A stretch of 64,000 bases of DNA from Flavobacterium sp. 9 (GCF_002754195.1 NZ_PEEU01000001.1:4898001-4962000); one strand, 5' to 3'. Positions 7,212 through 17,747 are shown, counted from the first letter of the stretch. Numbers and translations are program-made. Notes: generated from the sequence alone by a model not told the origin.

Positions 7212-10200
7212 TTATAATTTTTCGATGATTCTAACTTCGCCGTCTTTTTCGTCAGCAGTCAAAATATCAGATTGTTTTTTAGTATAAACTAACAATGTCC
7301 ATTGTACAATTTTATTTGTCGGATATAAATTTGCCTGACTTTTTAACCACTTTTCTGCTTCATTTGCCGATGAAGTTTTCTCGATCGCCCAAGCAGAAAC
7401 CAATTGATTTGCCGGTAAGAAATTCATAACCGTATTATCAATTTTCGGATTAAAAGCGGTGATTTTCTGTAAAGATTGTTTTGCTTTTTCGCTATTGCCA
7501 AGACTTGTGTAACATTGATAATCCAACCAATTTTCAAGTCTTTCGTCAATATCAACATCATAAGGTTTTCCTACGCCCAGATTTTCCGGAAACAGTTTTG
7601 CATCGGCAATAAATTGTAAAGCTTTTTTGTATTGCTTGTTTTTCATTTCGGCTAGAGCCTGCATCAATTTTGCTTCATGATACAATTGTCTTCCTGCAGT
7701 TGCACCTTCAAACGGAAGGATTTCTAATTTGGTCAGGAAAGCATCTGCAGCAACATATTTTTTGTTGAGCAATAATGTTTTTCCGTACAACATTCCCATT
7801 AAATAATTGTCTGTATGTTTTTTATAAAACGGTTCTGCAATTGCTAATGCTTTATCATATTGCTTTTGACTGATGTAATGTTCTGTCAATAATTTATGAT
7901 ATCTCCAACCTTGATTGTCTAATTTCAAAGCTTGCTGAAGGCTTGCAATTACAAGATTAGAATCGTCTTTGAACAAAGATGCTTTTGCGGCATAAAAAGC
8001 TGGATCATTTGGTTTTGTACCACACTGTGTAAATAATTCTTTTGCTTTCGAAAGATTATCACGATTCCATTCAATTAAAGCCAGATGATATTTTAATTGC
8101 CATTGATCGTTTGTTGGAATCAATTTCTCCAGAATTATTGCTGTTTCTCCTCTAAAAGGAAAGCTGATTCCCGGTTGAATTTTACTTAAATCAACGGATT
8201 TTCCTTCGAGAAATGCTTTCCAATATAGGATCTCAGCACTTGGAACCGCAAGTGAAAAAACTTTTAGCGCTTCGTCCTTGCGGCCCAGATGCTGATACCA
8301 AATTCCTAATTCAAGATAGGTTTGTTCCGGCATTTCATTTTGTATAAGCGAAGTGAAATGCTGTTTTGAAGCTTCTGAATTATCCAAAAGGAATCGTTCA
8401 AAATCTGCAAAATGATTTAACGGATCAACGGTATTTATTTTATTTAAGATTTCATTCGCTTTCGCGGAATTATTTTGCAGACGATAAAGTACTGCCAGAA
8501 CTTGTAAACCTTCAAGATTATATTGATTGTTTAGCAAACTTTTCTCGGCGTATTCAATCGCTTTTGATTGATCGTTTTCACTAAAGTAAATTTTACTTAA
8601 AGTGGTATAAGCGGCGCTGCGAAATTCTACGCTTGAAGCGGCAATATCAAAACCGTCTTTTGCATCGGTTATATTTCCTAAATGCAGATTTGCAATTCCG
8701 TAGTAATAATTTGCCGCAGGATTATAAGTATCTATTGCTAAGGCTTTACTTGCCGAAATTACGGCTTCTTTATATTGTAATTTTCTAATTTGCAAAGAGG
8801 CTAAATCAGAAAGGGCAGGAGCGTAGTTTGGATCTTTTTTCAAACATGCATTTAGATTTTCTTCTGCTTTTACGTAATCTTTAAAGCTGATATAATTTTT
8901 TCCCTGAAGATATAATCCGTAAACCGAATTGTTGTCAAAATCTTTAGGAACTTCTAACGGTCGAGCCAAATTACCATCTTCGGGCGCTGAATTCCAAACT
9001 AATTTATTTTCGCCAAGCGTAAGTCGTAGTTTATTTTCATCAACCGAAATCTGAATTGAATCTTTGAAAACTTGTAGAGTGTTTACCGAAATATCTTTAG
9101 AATAGATTTTTTTATTGTTGTCAAAAACTTCTAATTTTTCGTTTAGTTTTTGAAGTGGAGAAAGATAGATTTTCAACCAGCCATTTTCGTTTTTTACATT
9201 GACGGCTCCATAATTATTGGCTTTTACAAAACCTTTTGTCTGTTTTACCGGAAACCAATATTCTGTCCATGAATCTGTTTGATAAGGCGCAAAAGAGCGC
9301 TGTTTAAATGGTGTCAAATTACTGCCTTCGCTGGCTTGATTGAATAATCTTCCGCTTTGAACTTCTACATATTGACCGTCAGTATCTGTTAGTAATTTTT
9401 CCCAAATCATTCCTTGTTGCGACAATCCCCAAATCCATATTTTTTTGCCTGGTTTGTCATCGTGATTTCCGTATCGTCCCATTCCAAAATCTTCGTCATG
9501 ATAATATCCTCCAAAGAAATCATCGTATTTCCCAAAAACATGATACGATTTGTAACCGCCAAAATTATTGTTTTTATAGAAAGATAAATCTTTGCCATTT
9601 TCTTTATCAATTGGCCACGAATTATGTTCTCCGTTATGACCAATATAACTTTGTCCGGGATAAATAAATTGCAAATTTTCTGATGCTTTTATACCGGTAT
9701 TCATCCAGGTATAATAAGGTTGTTCTGCATCTGTTGCGTTAAACCAAAACGAATTTGTTGTAAAATAAGCTTTGTCTTTTGGCAAATTGATGTCTAATTT
9801 CCATGAAGTACGGGTCAATAAATCCAAAACTCCAATAACGCAACTAACGCTTCCGTCAGGTCTTGTTATCGTTGTATAATCAACAGGAGTGGCGCAATTT
9901 GGCGTATGCCCGATGATTCCGTAATTACCTTCAACACCGCCGCTTGTCCATGGACCGCGCATGGCAATATCTCTAAATTTGATTACATGATTGTTGTAAA
10001 CAAAGTCTTTTCCGGTTGATTTTTCTATTGCCGACCAAACTTTTCCACCAATTTCAGGCAGAATCATTAGTTTGATATAATCATTTTCAAGCTCAATAAC
10101 TTTCCATTCTTTTTGAATTGCTTTGTCTGTAAAACCATCAAAACGAAAATACGGATACACTTTTGTATCTGGTTTAGGAATTGGATCGGGATCTGAAAAC

Positions 10201-10307
10201 GGATAGGTCGTGAATACTTTTTTGTATTCTTTTATAGTGGGTTTATTTTGTGCGTTGACAAACAGGCTTCCAAAAAGTAGAATTGATAAGAAAGGTTTAA
10301 GTTTCAT
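7212..10307 (-). CDS. DUF5107 and TPR repeat protein
   Basis: A 1031-residue protein with a signal peptide of about 19 residues. The N-terminal part (about 25-430) matches DUF5107, a beta-sandwich that looks like a galactose-mutarotase/glycosidase-type fold (LMILPEIGGKVWSAIEKSTG, AMRGPWTSGGVEGNYGIIGH). The remainder is a long array of tetratricopeptide-like helical hairpins. Such proteins are common in Bacteroidota PULs, and their catalytic role is unproven. It may bind or process a glycan in the periplasm and dock a partner through the TPRs. It sits in the middle of the PUL operon; a MITE-like element separates it from the upstream hydrolase gene. Confidence 0.8.
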   Translation of the reverse strand: MKLKPFLSILLFGSLFVNAQNKPTIKEYKKVFTTYPFSDPDPIPKPDTKVYPYFRFDGFTDKAIQKEWKVIELENDYIKLMILPEIGGKVWSAIEKSTGKDFVYNNHVIKFRDIAMRGPWTSGGVEGNYGIIGHTPNCATPVDYTTITRPDGSVSCVIGVLDLLTRTSWKLDINLPKDKAYFTTNSFWFNATDAEQPYYTWMNTGIKASENLQFIYPGQSYIGHNGEHNSWPIDKENGKDLSFYKNNNFGGYKSYHVFGKYDDFFGGYYHDEDFGMGRYGNHDDKPGKKIWIWGLSQQGMIWEKLLTDTDGQYVEVQSGRLFNQASEGSNLTPFKQRSFAPYQTDSWTEYWFPVKQTKGFVKANNYGAVNVKNENGWLKIYLSPLQKLNEKLEVFDNNKKIYSKDISVNTLQVFKDSIQISVDENKLRLTLGENKLVWNSAPEDGNLARPLEVPKDFDNNSVYGLYLQGKNYISFKDYVKAEENLNACLKKDPNYAPALSDLASLQIRKLQYKEAVISASKALAIDTYNPAANYYYGIANLHLGNITDAKDGFDIAASSVEFRSAAYTTLSKIYFSENDQSKAIEYAEKSLLNNQYNLEGLQVLAVLYRLQNNSAKANEILNKINTVDPLNHFADFERFLLDNSEASKQHFTSLIQNEMPEQTYLELGIWYQHLGRKDEALKVFSLAVPSAEILYWKAFLEGKSVDLSKIQPGISFPFRGETAIILEKLIPTNDQWQLKYHLALIEWNRDNLSKAKELFTQCGTKPNDPAFYAAKASLFKDDSNLVIASLQQALKLDNQGWRYHKLLTEHYISQKQYDKALAIAEPFYKKHTDNYLMGMLYGKTLLLNKKYVAADAFLTKLEILPFEGATAGRQLYHEAKLMQALAEMKNKQYKKALQFIADAKLFPENLGVGKPYDVDIDERLENWLDYQCYTSLGNSEKAKQSLQKITAFNPKIDNTVMNFLPANQLVSAWAIEKTSSANEAEKWLKSQANLYPTNKIVQWTLLVYTKKQSDILTADEKDGEVRIIEKL

Positions 10308-10401
10308 ATGAAGCTGGTTTTTTGTGGTTATTTGGTTTTGCCACAGATTAAAAAAGATTTCAATGATTAATCTGTATTAATTGGTATAGTTTTTTTTAAA
10401 A

Positions 10402-10560
10402 TGTGCCGTTAGGCACTAAAGGTTGGTAAAAAAAACATGAATCGGAATAGATTTAGCGTGCCGTAGGTACGCAATAGTTATCGTTTTGTTGCGTACCTAC
10501 GGCACGCCTGATATACTCTAAACATATATTTTTTACCAACCTTTAGTGCCTAACGGCACA
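10402..10560. mobile_element. MITE-like structured element, copy 1 (159 bp)
   Basis: Terminal inverted repeats of 32 bp (10402-10433 and 10529-10560) are perfectly complementary. Each begins with a self-complementary hairpin, GTGCC-gtta-GGCAC on the left. Inside is a second inverted repeat, GCGTGCCGTAGGTACGCAA (10456-10474) and its complement (10489-10507), with a 14-nt loop. It has no coding capacity. A second copy with the same layout is at 35542-35699. Confidence 0.75.
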
Positions 10561-10578
10561 AAATATTGATTTAGATTA

Positions 10579-13500
10579 TTACTTAACAATAAGTAACCAT
10601 CCTTTTCCTTTAGGAACAGTTATTTCATCTTTTGCAGTAAAAGTCTGTGCCGGTTGAAAATTAGCAACTTCAGGAGCTGTAATTGTAGCTTTTGCAGGAT
10701 TGATTCCTAGTTTTTTCCAGTCGATTGTTAGTTTTACTTTCACATCAGAATCTGCCCAGCTTGCAATTGAAATTAATACTGAACCGTTCTTTTTGTAAAC
10801 TGTTGCCAAAACTTTATCGTTGTTTGTTTTTACGGGACAGTTTTCGCTCCAGTATCCAATCATTTCAGAACCTTTGATTCCAAAAGTATCCCATAATTTC
10901 CAGATTAGTCTTGGATCAGCATTGTGGCTCCAAGGCATTCTGTTTGTCATTCCGTAAACCATTCCTCTCCAAGGATTTCCTCCATCCTGAAGCATTTCGC
11001 CCATTAATCCAAAAGGGATTCCGCTTACTTCTGTTAAGAAAAAGTCCGGTTGGTTTTTTTCGTAATCAAAATATTCTCCAAACCAAAGTTTATTGATGTA
11101 TGGAAAGTGTTCCATATATAAGTTGGCGCTATTATTAAATCCGTCACTTTTATTGTACTGATTTGCACTGTGTAAATCGATAATTCCAGGATGACCATCT
11201 TTTGTTAAAACTCTTTTAATACGTTTCATTGTGATTCTGTCAAAAGCAACATCATCAAGATAAATTCCGTCGATTCCAACATTTTGGGTTAACCAATTCA
11301 TTCCTTCAACATAATAATTGTGCCAACGGTTCATTCCGCTATTTACGATTGCAGCATCTTTAATTTCCGGTACAAACCAAGCTGCAATATAATCGTCTCC
11401 AAGATGTTCTTGTAACCAAGAGAATCCACCTCCTTTTCCTGGAGAATAGATTTCGTGACCTAAACTTTTTAAAGCAAAAGTTTCATATGCTTTGTTTGAA
11501 ACTTCTCTAACAGTATTATAAATCTTAACTTTTAAACCTTTTTCATGTGCTTCGTCGATATAGCTTTTCATCTTTTTAAATTCGATAAAAGGATAATTGA
11601 TATATGGATTTATAGCATTTGCATGGTGAATATTAATTACCGTTGCGCCAGTTTGAGCAATTGTATCAATTGGGCTGTATTTGTGGTAGAATTTAGTATC
11701 CCATTGAAAATCTGTGTCGATTTTATGGAAAGGTGTAACCAATAAATTGAAGTTATAATACAAAACATCACCTTTTTTCATGCTGCGAGCTCCGCTGTAA
11801 GCATTTACTAAAACTGATTTTTGGTTTGGTGTAATCGTGATTCCACCTTTGTTTTCGTTACCCCAAGAAGTTGGTAATAACAATGGTTTTTGCAAATAGA
11901 AATTCGTGTTTAACGGACGGCTGTATTTTTCGTCTCTTAGCGAAAATTGCAATCCTGAATTTACGTTTCCAATCCATGCACCATCTTGATTTTTATGTGC
12001 TACGTCCCATTTCCAGTCGAAATTTGCCGGACGTTCTCCACCTTTTTGACCTAATCCCATCATGTATTTTGCAGATGTTGGCTGAAAAGGCAATTGAAAA
12101 TTAATATCATTGAAAGTAACATCTTCAAGCGCTGTAACTTTTACAGTATAATGTAAAAAACCATCAAATTCAATCGAAGCATTCACATCCATTTGAACAG
12201 ATTGTGATGTAGAAGTGCTTTCCCAAGCAACGGTTCCAGCTTCTTTTTTAGTGAATTTAAGACCTGTATTTTTCCATTGTGCAGCTTCTTTTCCTGATGC
12301 ATCCACGAAATGAAAGGCTAGGGGAGCGCTCAAAATATCATTGGCTTTTGTACCAATTGATGTCATTTCTGGCGTAAAGTAAGTTTGTATTTGCGATGGA
12401 AATCCGTTTGCACCAAGAATCAATTTTCTTCCTAATAATGAGATTTCAGAATCTTTTACAACTAATGGTGTGTAAGGCGCAATAACGGTATTTTCTTGTG
12501 CTAAAGTAGAATTTAACCATTTTAGACGCGTCATTTTCTCAGGAGAATCGATTCCTCCGTTTTTAGTTACTTCGTCGCTTACTTTTATTTGAAGAGTAAT
12601 TTCTTTTGATTTTCCGTCAGCAATTACAGTAGCTTTTCCGGTATAATTTCCAGCTGCAGCAGTTTGAGGAACATCGATTCCGCACCACAATGCTTGTATT
12701 TTTCCTTTAGAAACAGAAACATTTGCAGTAAAAGGAGATGCGTCATAACGAGTTCCGTCTGTATTGATGCAGCTTATATCTTTTGCTTCAATTATAGCTC
12801 CGTTAGAACTGATTAAATTTGAAAAAGTAACTTTTACATTTCCTAAATCCTGTAATGCATAAACGCCTAATTGAAAAGCTAAATATTCTCCTTTTAAAGC
12901 TGTATCAGCAAAAGTGTTTTGAACTCCTTTTTGAATCCATCTTTGTGGTAAATCATTTTTCATTCGGATAGAATACAATCTGTCTTCCGGAAAAACAAGG
13001 AATGAATTACCACTGTTTTTTGCAATTAAATCATTAGTTTCAGCTGCAGTTGCAATAACTTCCATCGGATAAAAACTGTTGAAAGCATTTACACTTTGAA
13101 TTTCTTTTACGGTACAATTATCAGCTAGATTAGCTTTGATTTTAGACAACCATTGTGCATCTGCTTTATCTTCTGGTTTTGCATAAACACCTTTTGGATA
13201 ATTAGCGTCGCCTTCGTCAATATAAGGCATGTAATACACATAATAAGTTCCTTTGCCTGAAACTGGCTCAAAATAAATTGTGCCTTTTTCTCTGTTTATA
13301 TCAGTTGTTTTTACGTTTTGAATTTCCTTTCCTGAAGCATCTTGAACAATGATCTTTTTTAGTTCCGGTTTTTCGTCTCTTCTGCGCCATTCGATCGTTG
13401 TTTTTGCAACATTATCTTTGCCTGCAAAATCGACCACAACACGGTGATTTCCTAACAAATTAGGATTCCAGCTGTCATTGCCATCTGTATATTTTATTTG

Positions 13501-13587
13501 TTGTGCAGCCAATGGAATACTGAAAATGCAAATACACATTATCAATATTCTACTCAAAATTTGTCTGTTTTTTAGGTTTGGTTTCAT
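10579..13587 (-). CDS. GH123-like / DUF6067 glycoside hydrolase
   Basis: A 1002-residue exported protein (signal peptide to about residue 29, LAAQ). The N-terminal half is beta-rich, and the centre and C-terminus look like a TIM-barrel glycosidase with a likely catalytic loop in IDGIYLDDVAFDR and downstream acidic patches (WFGEYFDYE, GYWSENCP). The architecture matches families annotated as DUF6067 or GH123_N. Characterised GH123 enzymes are beta-N-acetylgalactosaminidases that use substrate-assisted catalysis. This assignment comes from recalled family features, so the exact GH family is uncertain. It follows the cytochrome gene by 43 bp in the PUL operon and would act in the periplasm on the imported oligosaccharide. 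Confidence 0.7.
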   Translation of the reverse strand: MKPNLKNRQILSRILIMCICIFSIPLAAQQIKYTDGNDSWNPNLLGNHRVVVDFAGKDNVAKTTIEWRRRDEKPELKKIIVQDASGKEIQNVKTTDINREKGTIYFEPVSGKGTYYVYYMPYIDEGDANYPKGVYAKPEDKADAQWLSKIKANLADNCTVKEIQSVNAFNSFYPMEVIATAAETNDLIAKNSGNSFLVFPEDRLYSIRMKNDLPQRWIQKGVQNTFADTALKGEYLAFQLGVYALQDLGNVKVTFSNLISSNGAIIEAKDISCINTDGTRYDASPFTANVSVSKGKIQALWCGIDVPQTAAAGNYTGKATVIADGKSKEITLQIKVSDEVTKNGGIDSPEKMTRLKWLNSTLAQENTVIAPYTPLVVKDSEISLLGRKLILGANGFPSQIQTYFTPEMTSIGTKANDILSAPLAFHFVDASGKEAAQWKNTGLKFTKKEAGTVAWESTSTSQSVQMDVNASIEFDGFLHYTVKVTALEDVTFNDINFQLPFQPTSAKYMMGLGQKGGERPANFDWKWDVAHKNQDGAWIGNVNSGLQFSLRDEKYSRPLNTNFYLQKPLLLPTSWGNENKGGITITPNQKSVLVNAYSGARSMKKGDVLYYNFNLLVTPFHKIDTDFQWDTKFYHKYSPIDTIAQTGATVINIHHANAINPYINYPFIEFKKMKSYIDEAHEKGLKVKIYNTVREVSNKAYETFALKSLGHEIYSPGKGGGFSWLQEHLGDDYIAAWFVPEIKDAAIVNSGMNRWHNYYVEGMNWLTQNVGIDGIYLDDVAFDRITMKRIKRVLTKDGHPGIIDLHSANQYNKSDGFNNSANLYMEHFPYINKLWFGEYFDYEKNQPDFFLTEVSGIPFGLMGEMLQDGGNPWRGMVYGMTNRMPWSHNADPRLIWKLWDTFGIKGSEMIGYWSENCPVKTNNDKVLATVYKKNGSVLISIASWADSDVKVKLTIDWKKLGINPAKATITAPEVANFQPAQTFTAKDEITVPKGKGWLLIVK

Positions 13588-13630
13588 TGTTTTTAATGTT
13601 CAGGTTTAAAAAGTATGCGTAGTTAATAAG

Positions 13631-14620
13631 TTAGTAAACGGCTTTCCATCCATTCTTTTTCCAATAAGCAATAATAGGTTTGTAAGGCCCGTATTTGTGT
13701 TGTTCTTCGGTAAAATTGTCCTGAAAAGGACTATGTGAGTAATCAATTGGTTTACCCATTTTGTTAGGATAATCAAATGTTTTAGGATTTGGTCTTGTGT
13801 GTTGTGAATCATCGTTTACATAAGCCGCAATATCAAGTGCTTGTGTATCTGTAAGGTATGGTTTGCCAATGGTTACTTTGTCATAAGGCATATTGCTTTT
13901 TAACCATTGTGCCTGTTTGATAACTCTGTGCATGCTTGAACCTGGCTGATATCCGTATTCTCCCCAAAGTGGCGGATAAGTATAACCTGATTTGTCGGCA
14001 TTGTATTGTCCTTCACCATTATTTCCGTGACAACGGGCGCAATTTTCAATAAATAATTGTTTTCCTCTTTCCGGACTTGCAGCAACATCAGGAAATTCAA
14101 TCTCTAAATTTTTAGCACCTTTATAATCTCCGTCTTTAGGAACAAATTTGCTGATCCATTTGAAATATGATAAAAAAGCTACCATTTCTTTCCCGTCCAG
14201 CGGAAGTGGTTTTCCTGAATGTGGTCTCATTATACAGTTGTTAACACGTTCAGCAAGTGTTAGAACTTTATTTTCACGTCCGCGATATTGTGGATAATTA
14301 TCGTGTGAAGCCATTAAATTGAAAGCATAAGGTTTTGTACCAGCGTCCTGATGACAATTGGTACAATTCATTTTATTGCCCAGATATTTTCCATTAATTC
14401 CGTTTGGGCCAATATAATAAGCTGTTTTTAACATCAATTCTCTTCCATAACGAACGGATTCTCCAAATTGATCGTCCGGAATTTTAGACGTATCAATTGT
14501 GATGTACGAATCATCATCGGCTGTTTTTGCCGCCAATGTTTGTGAATTTGAAGTATTGCAAGAATTGAAAACAATAACTGGCAATGCTGAAAATATACCA
14601 ATAAGAATTATTTTTTTCAT
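13631..14620 (-). CDS. TsdA-like dihaem c-type cytochrome, lipoprotein
   Basis: A 329-residue protein with two haem-binding motifs, CTNCH at 86-90 and CARCH at 194-198. C129, in VNNCIMRPHSGKPLPLD, falls where thiosulfate dehydrogenase TsdA has the cysteine that ligates one haem. The N-terminus is hydrophobic and ends at C21, consistent with a lipoprotein signal. TsdA interconverts thiosulfate and tetrathionate; the real substrate here is unknown. It lies between the arylsulfotransferase-like and glycosidase genes with gaps of 67 and 43 bp, so it is co-transcribed with a sugar-uptake system, an unusual place for such a cytochrome. Confidence 0.85.
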   Translation of the reverse strand: MKKIILIGIFSALPVIVFNSCNTSNSQTLAAKTADDDSYITIDTSKIPDDQFGESVRYGRELMLKTAYYIGPNGINGKYLGNKMNCTNCHQDAGTKPYAFNLMASHDNYPQYRGRENKVLTLAERVNNCIMRPHSGKPLPLDGKEMVAFLSYFKWISKFVPKDGDYKGAKNLEIEFPDVAASPERGKQLFIENCARCHGNNGEGQYNADKSGYTYPPLWGEYGYQPGSSMHRVIKQAQWLKSNMPYDKVTIGKPYLTDTQALDIAAYVNDDSQHTRPNPKTFDYPNKMGKPIDYSHSPFQDNFTEEQHKYGPYKPIIAYWKKNGWKAVY

Positions 14621-14687
14621 GTTGTAAAATTTTTAATCTGTATCATTATTTGCAAGGTTTTCCAAATCTTGCAGGTATTACTTTTTT

Positions 14688-16100
14688 CTAATTGAGAAGA
14701 AATGGTTTTAATTTTTCTTCCGGAATAAATTCTACACGATAAGGAGGAATTTCGGATTCCAGAGCCCAAAGTAAAACTCCTTTTCTATTGGTTAAAATGG
14801 TGATGTGTCTTTTTGAACAACAGCATAATATGGCATCTTTATCAATCATATAAGCGCTTCCCATTCGATCATTATAAACGTCTTTAGGAAGTTTTATATG
14901 AAAATCCAGTTTTACAGTTTTTCCTGTTTCGTCTACTTTCAAAGCAAAAACCGAAGATTGTTTTATGTCTACACCATTATCAAAAAACATTAGACTTCCC
15001 TCAGAATTAATATGTGCAGCGTGTGCTTGAGAGAAATTACTATCCGGAGACATTTTCATGTTTCCGTCTTTGCCTAATTTCCAGATTACTTTTCCTGTTT
15101 TTGAATCGATTTTCCAGATTTGACCATTGTTATAAAAAGAGATTAGAAAATTTCCATCTTTATCATAATTAAGGCTGTTGGCGTGCGTCCAGTCTTTTTT
15201 GTTTTTTAATATGTTCTTGTCTTTTAGAGGATCTAAATCATCAAAAACACTCCATTTCCAGATTTGTTTTCCTTTTTTATCCAAAATTAAAATTCCATCA
15301 CTACTAATGGTATCGTTCTTTTTTCCTCCAACAGACGTTAAATCCATTATTTTTTTATCAACCGTAATTGTCACAATTTCGTTAGCCGATTTTTTAATGA
15401 TTTCATGGTGAATCGCTTGTTTTAAATCGCCTTGTCCTTTTTTAATGTGCATTAAAGTATCACCTTGCAGATTGATTTCGAGAATCTCACTTCCGTAACT
15501 TGTTGGTTCATCATTTTTTCCTAAAATAGAAAGTATGGTTTGATCTTTTGTGAAATGAGTGACTTTAAATCCTGTTCCTTCAACGGTATGATACCATCTT
15601 AGATTTCCTTTATAATCAACAATATAAGCTACTCCGGGTGTTTCTCTTTTTCCCATAAGCATAAAACCACTTTTGAAGTTTTGCGGTAATAGTTCCGGTT
15701 TAGGACAATTTGCTTTGAATTGTTTTTGCAACCATTCGGGTAATTTTCTTGATTTGAATGTGTACAGTTTGCTTGTGTTTTTGTTTTCTCCCTGAACTGT
15801 AACTAATTGAAAACTATAGTTGGTTTCTGGAGTAATACTGCAAAGTACTAAAGAATGCTTGAGACCATTTTTTGATATTGGCGATTTTATTTTGCTTTTG
15901 ATTCCCTTTTTATCAGACCAATATTCGGCATATACCTGAACATCGTCCTTCGTAGTAACATCGATCTGAATCTTCAATTCGTTGTTGCTATGAGTCCCAA
16001 TGTTGATATTTGTAATAACATTACCCTGATTTTGAGAACAGCTTGCCAATGCAAGAAGTGCCAAAATAAAACTCGATTTAAATACTAATTTTTTGATCAT
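14688..16100 (-). CDS. Arylsulfotransferase (ASST)-like beta-propeller lipoprotein
   Basis: A 470-residue protein from the ATG at 16100; an upstream in-frame ATG (16154) would add 18 residues ahead of an evident lipoprotein signal (LLALASC). Repeated propeller blades carry the histidines typical of arylsulfotransferases: AIHHEI, DWTHANSLNYD and FSQAHAAH. ASST enzymes transfer sulfate between phenolic compounds without PAPS through a histidine intermediate. Whether this homologue moves sulfate is not known; some Arylsulfotran_2 relatives may only bind ligands. It is the first gene after susD, 100 bp downstream, and precedes the cytochrome. Confidence 0.8.
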   Translation of the reverse strand: MIKKLVFKSSFILALLALASCSQNQGNVITNINIGTHSNNELKIQIDVTTKDDVQVYAEYWSDKKGIKSKIKSPISKNGLKHSLVLCSITPETNYSFQLVTVQGENKNTSKLYTFKSRKLPEWLQKQFKANCPKPELLPQNFKSGFMLMGKRETPGVAYIVDYKGNLRWYHTVEGTGFKVTHFTKDQTILSILGKNDEPTSYGSEILEINLQGDTLMHIKKGQGDLKQAIHHEIIKKSANEIVTITVDKKIMDLTSVGGKKNDTISSDGILILDKKGKQIWKWSVFDDLDPLKDKNILKNKKDWTHANSLNYDKDGNFLISFYNNGQIWKIDSKTGKVIWKLGKDGNMKMSPDSNFSQAHAAHINSEGSLMFFDNGVDIKQSSVFALKVDETGKTVKLDFHIKLPKDVYNDRMGSAYMIDKDAILCCCSKRHITILTNRKGVLLWALESEIPPYRVEFIPEEKLKPFLLN

Positions 16101-16200
16101 CTGAAAGGTTTCTTTTGTGAAACAGAAAAGTACTTCTTTTGTTGAAAAAATCAAGAATAGACAGACAATTTTAACTGCCTATTCTTGATTGGATTTTTAC

Positions 16201-17712
16201 TTATTGTCTGTCTGCATTACTTAAATTAGGGTTAAGATCAACCTGACTTTGTGGATAAGTGTAATATTTGTTTTGTGGCATTTTAACTTGTGCTGCTTCT
16301 CCAACTCTAAGGTGGTAAGCATTTACAAGAACATCGTATTTGTTCATTCTGATTAAATCTGCACGACGTTTTCCTTCATAGAAAAGTTCCCATCCTCTTT
16401 CTTGTAAAATGGCATCTCTCAAAGAATTTTGATTATAATCTGCCAAGACTAATAATTTTGCATGTGATCTTCCTTTAACCTGATTGATAAGGTCGATAGC
16501 TTCAGTAGTTGGACCGCTGATTTCGTTTAAAGCTTCGGCTCTGCTTAATAATACATCAGCATAACGAAGGATGTTTACACTATGTCCATCATAATAAGTT
16601 GTAGTTTCATCATCAGCATATTTTCTGGTAGCTACATCCGGCATATACAATTCTCCTGCTGGTGGTTCTGCGCCTAATGTTGGAGCTTGTTTGTGTAATA
16701 AATGATCTGAACCCATAAATTCAGGAAAGAAACATTGTTTGCGCTCATCTTCATCGCCAAAAGTGTTATAGAAATCCCAGTTTACAGTATAATATTGCCA
16801 TCTGTTTGCAACAACAGGGTGATCAGTTGGTCCAAAGTGGTTCAGTAATTCCGTTCCGTTGGTATTAGCATCACTTAATGAAGAGAAAATATTTTCGCTG
16901 CACCATTTGTTACTTTCTTTAAATAAACCTAAGTACGAAGGATAAAGGCTGTATTCACCAAGGCTCATTACTTGTTGAGTATACGTAACAACTTTTTGCC
17001 AGTCGTGGCTGCGTAAGTATAATTTTGCTAACAAAGTAAGTGCTGCACCTTTTGTAGCGCGACCAACATCATTACTCTCGTAAATTGCGTTGTTCTTGTA
17101 GTTAACAGGTAAAACAGCAGCGGCTTCGGTTAATTCTTTGATCAGGAAAGCGTCAATTTCTTCAACTGAAGAAGGCGGTGTTTGATCTAAATATTTAGGA
17201 TTTGCTACATTAGCTTCCGTAACCAGAATCACCGGACCCCATGCATCTGTTAAATCCATATAAGATGAAGCTCTCAAAAATTTAGCCTCAGCTATAAATT
17301 GCGCTTTTTCGGCAGCAGTAATTCCAGACATCTTTGCAATGTTAAAAATTGCATTATTTGCATTTGCAATCAATTTATACATGGAATTCCAGTCTTCAAG
17401 AAGTAAACCATTTGCCGAATTCCATGTTCCTAAGGATAATTGTCCCGGATCTCCACCAAATTGGCAATGTCCTAAATCTGTCGCAATATCTGTTAAGGCG
17501 AAATGTCTTGTTGCCCAATAAGAGTAATTATCTCCTACAGAAGGTCCTTTTAGCCTGCCATAAACTGAATTAACGGCTGCTATCGCATCTGATTTTGTTT
17601 GATACCCATTTGTATTAGTCAAGCTACTATAAACCGTAGGTTCAAGATCCTGATTACACGAAAATTGTGTACCTGCGGTAAGTAAAAGTAGTAATAATGT
17701 ATATTTTTTCAT
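16201..17712 (-). CDS. SusD/RagB family outer-membrane glycan-binding lipoprotein
   Basis: A 503-residue lipoprotein with a signal ending in FSC (lipid cysteine at about residue 19). The N-terminal TPR-like SusD domain (SYMDLTDAWGPVILV) and C-terminal RagB segment (VLLSRAEALNEI, ERGWELFYEGKRRADLIRMN) are characteristic. SusD proteins form the lid over a SusC transporter and capture oligosaccharides at the cell surface. It follows susC by 35 bp. Ligand specificity cannot be inferred from the sequence alone. Confidence 0.95.
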   Translation of the reverse strand: MKKYTLLLLLLTAGTQFSCNQDLEPTVYSSLTNTNGYQTKSDAIAAVNSVYGRLKGPSVGDNYSYWATRHFALTDIATDLGHCQFGGDPGQLSLGTWNSANGLLLEDWNSMYKLIANANNAIFNIAKMSGITAAEKAQFIAEAKFLRASSYMDLTDAWGPVILVTEANVANPKYLDQTPPSSVEEIDAFLIKELTEAAAVLPVNYKNNAIYESNDVGRATKGAALTLLAKLYLRSHDWQKVVTYTQQVMSLGEYSLYPSYLGLFKESNKWCSENIFSSLSDANTNGTELLNHFGPTDHPVVANRWQYYTVNWDFYNTFGDEDERKQCFFPEFMGSDHLLHKQAPTLGAEPPAGELYMPDVATRKYADDETTTYYDGHSVNILRYADVLLSRAEALNEISGPTTEAIDLINQVKGRSHAKLLVLADYNQNSLRDAILQERGWELFYEGKRRADLIRMNKYDVLVNAYHLRVGEAAQVKMPQNKYYTYPQSQVDLNPNLSNADRQ

Positions 17713-17747
17713 TTTAATAAATTTAATGTTACTAAAAAAGCTTTAGA

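Noticed and set aside
10402..10560. Intrinsic terminator between two PUL genes
   Set aside because: The structure is far longer than a terminator, has no T-run after the stem, and has an equal copy at 35542-35699, so a mobile or structural element is more likely.
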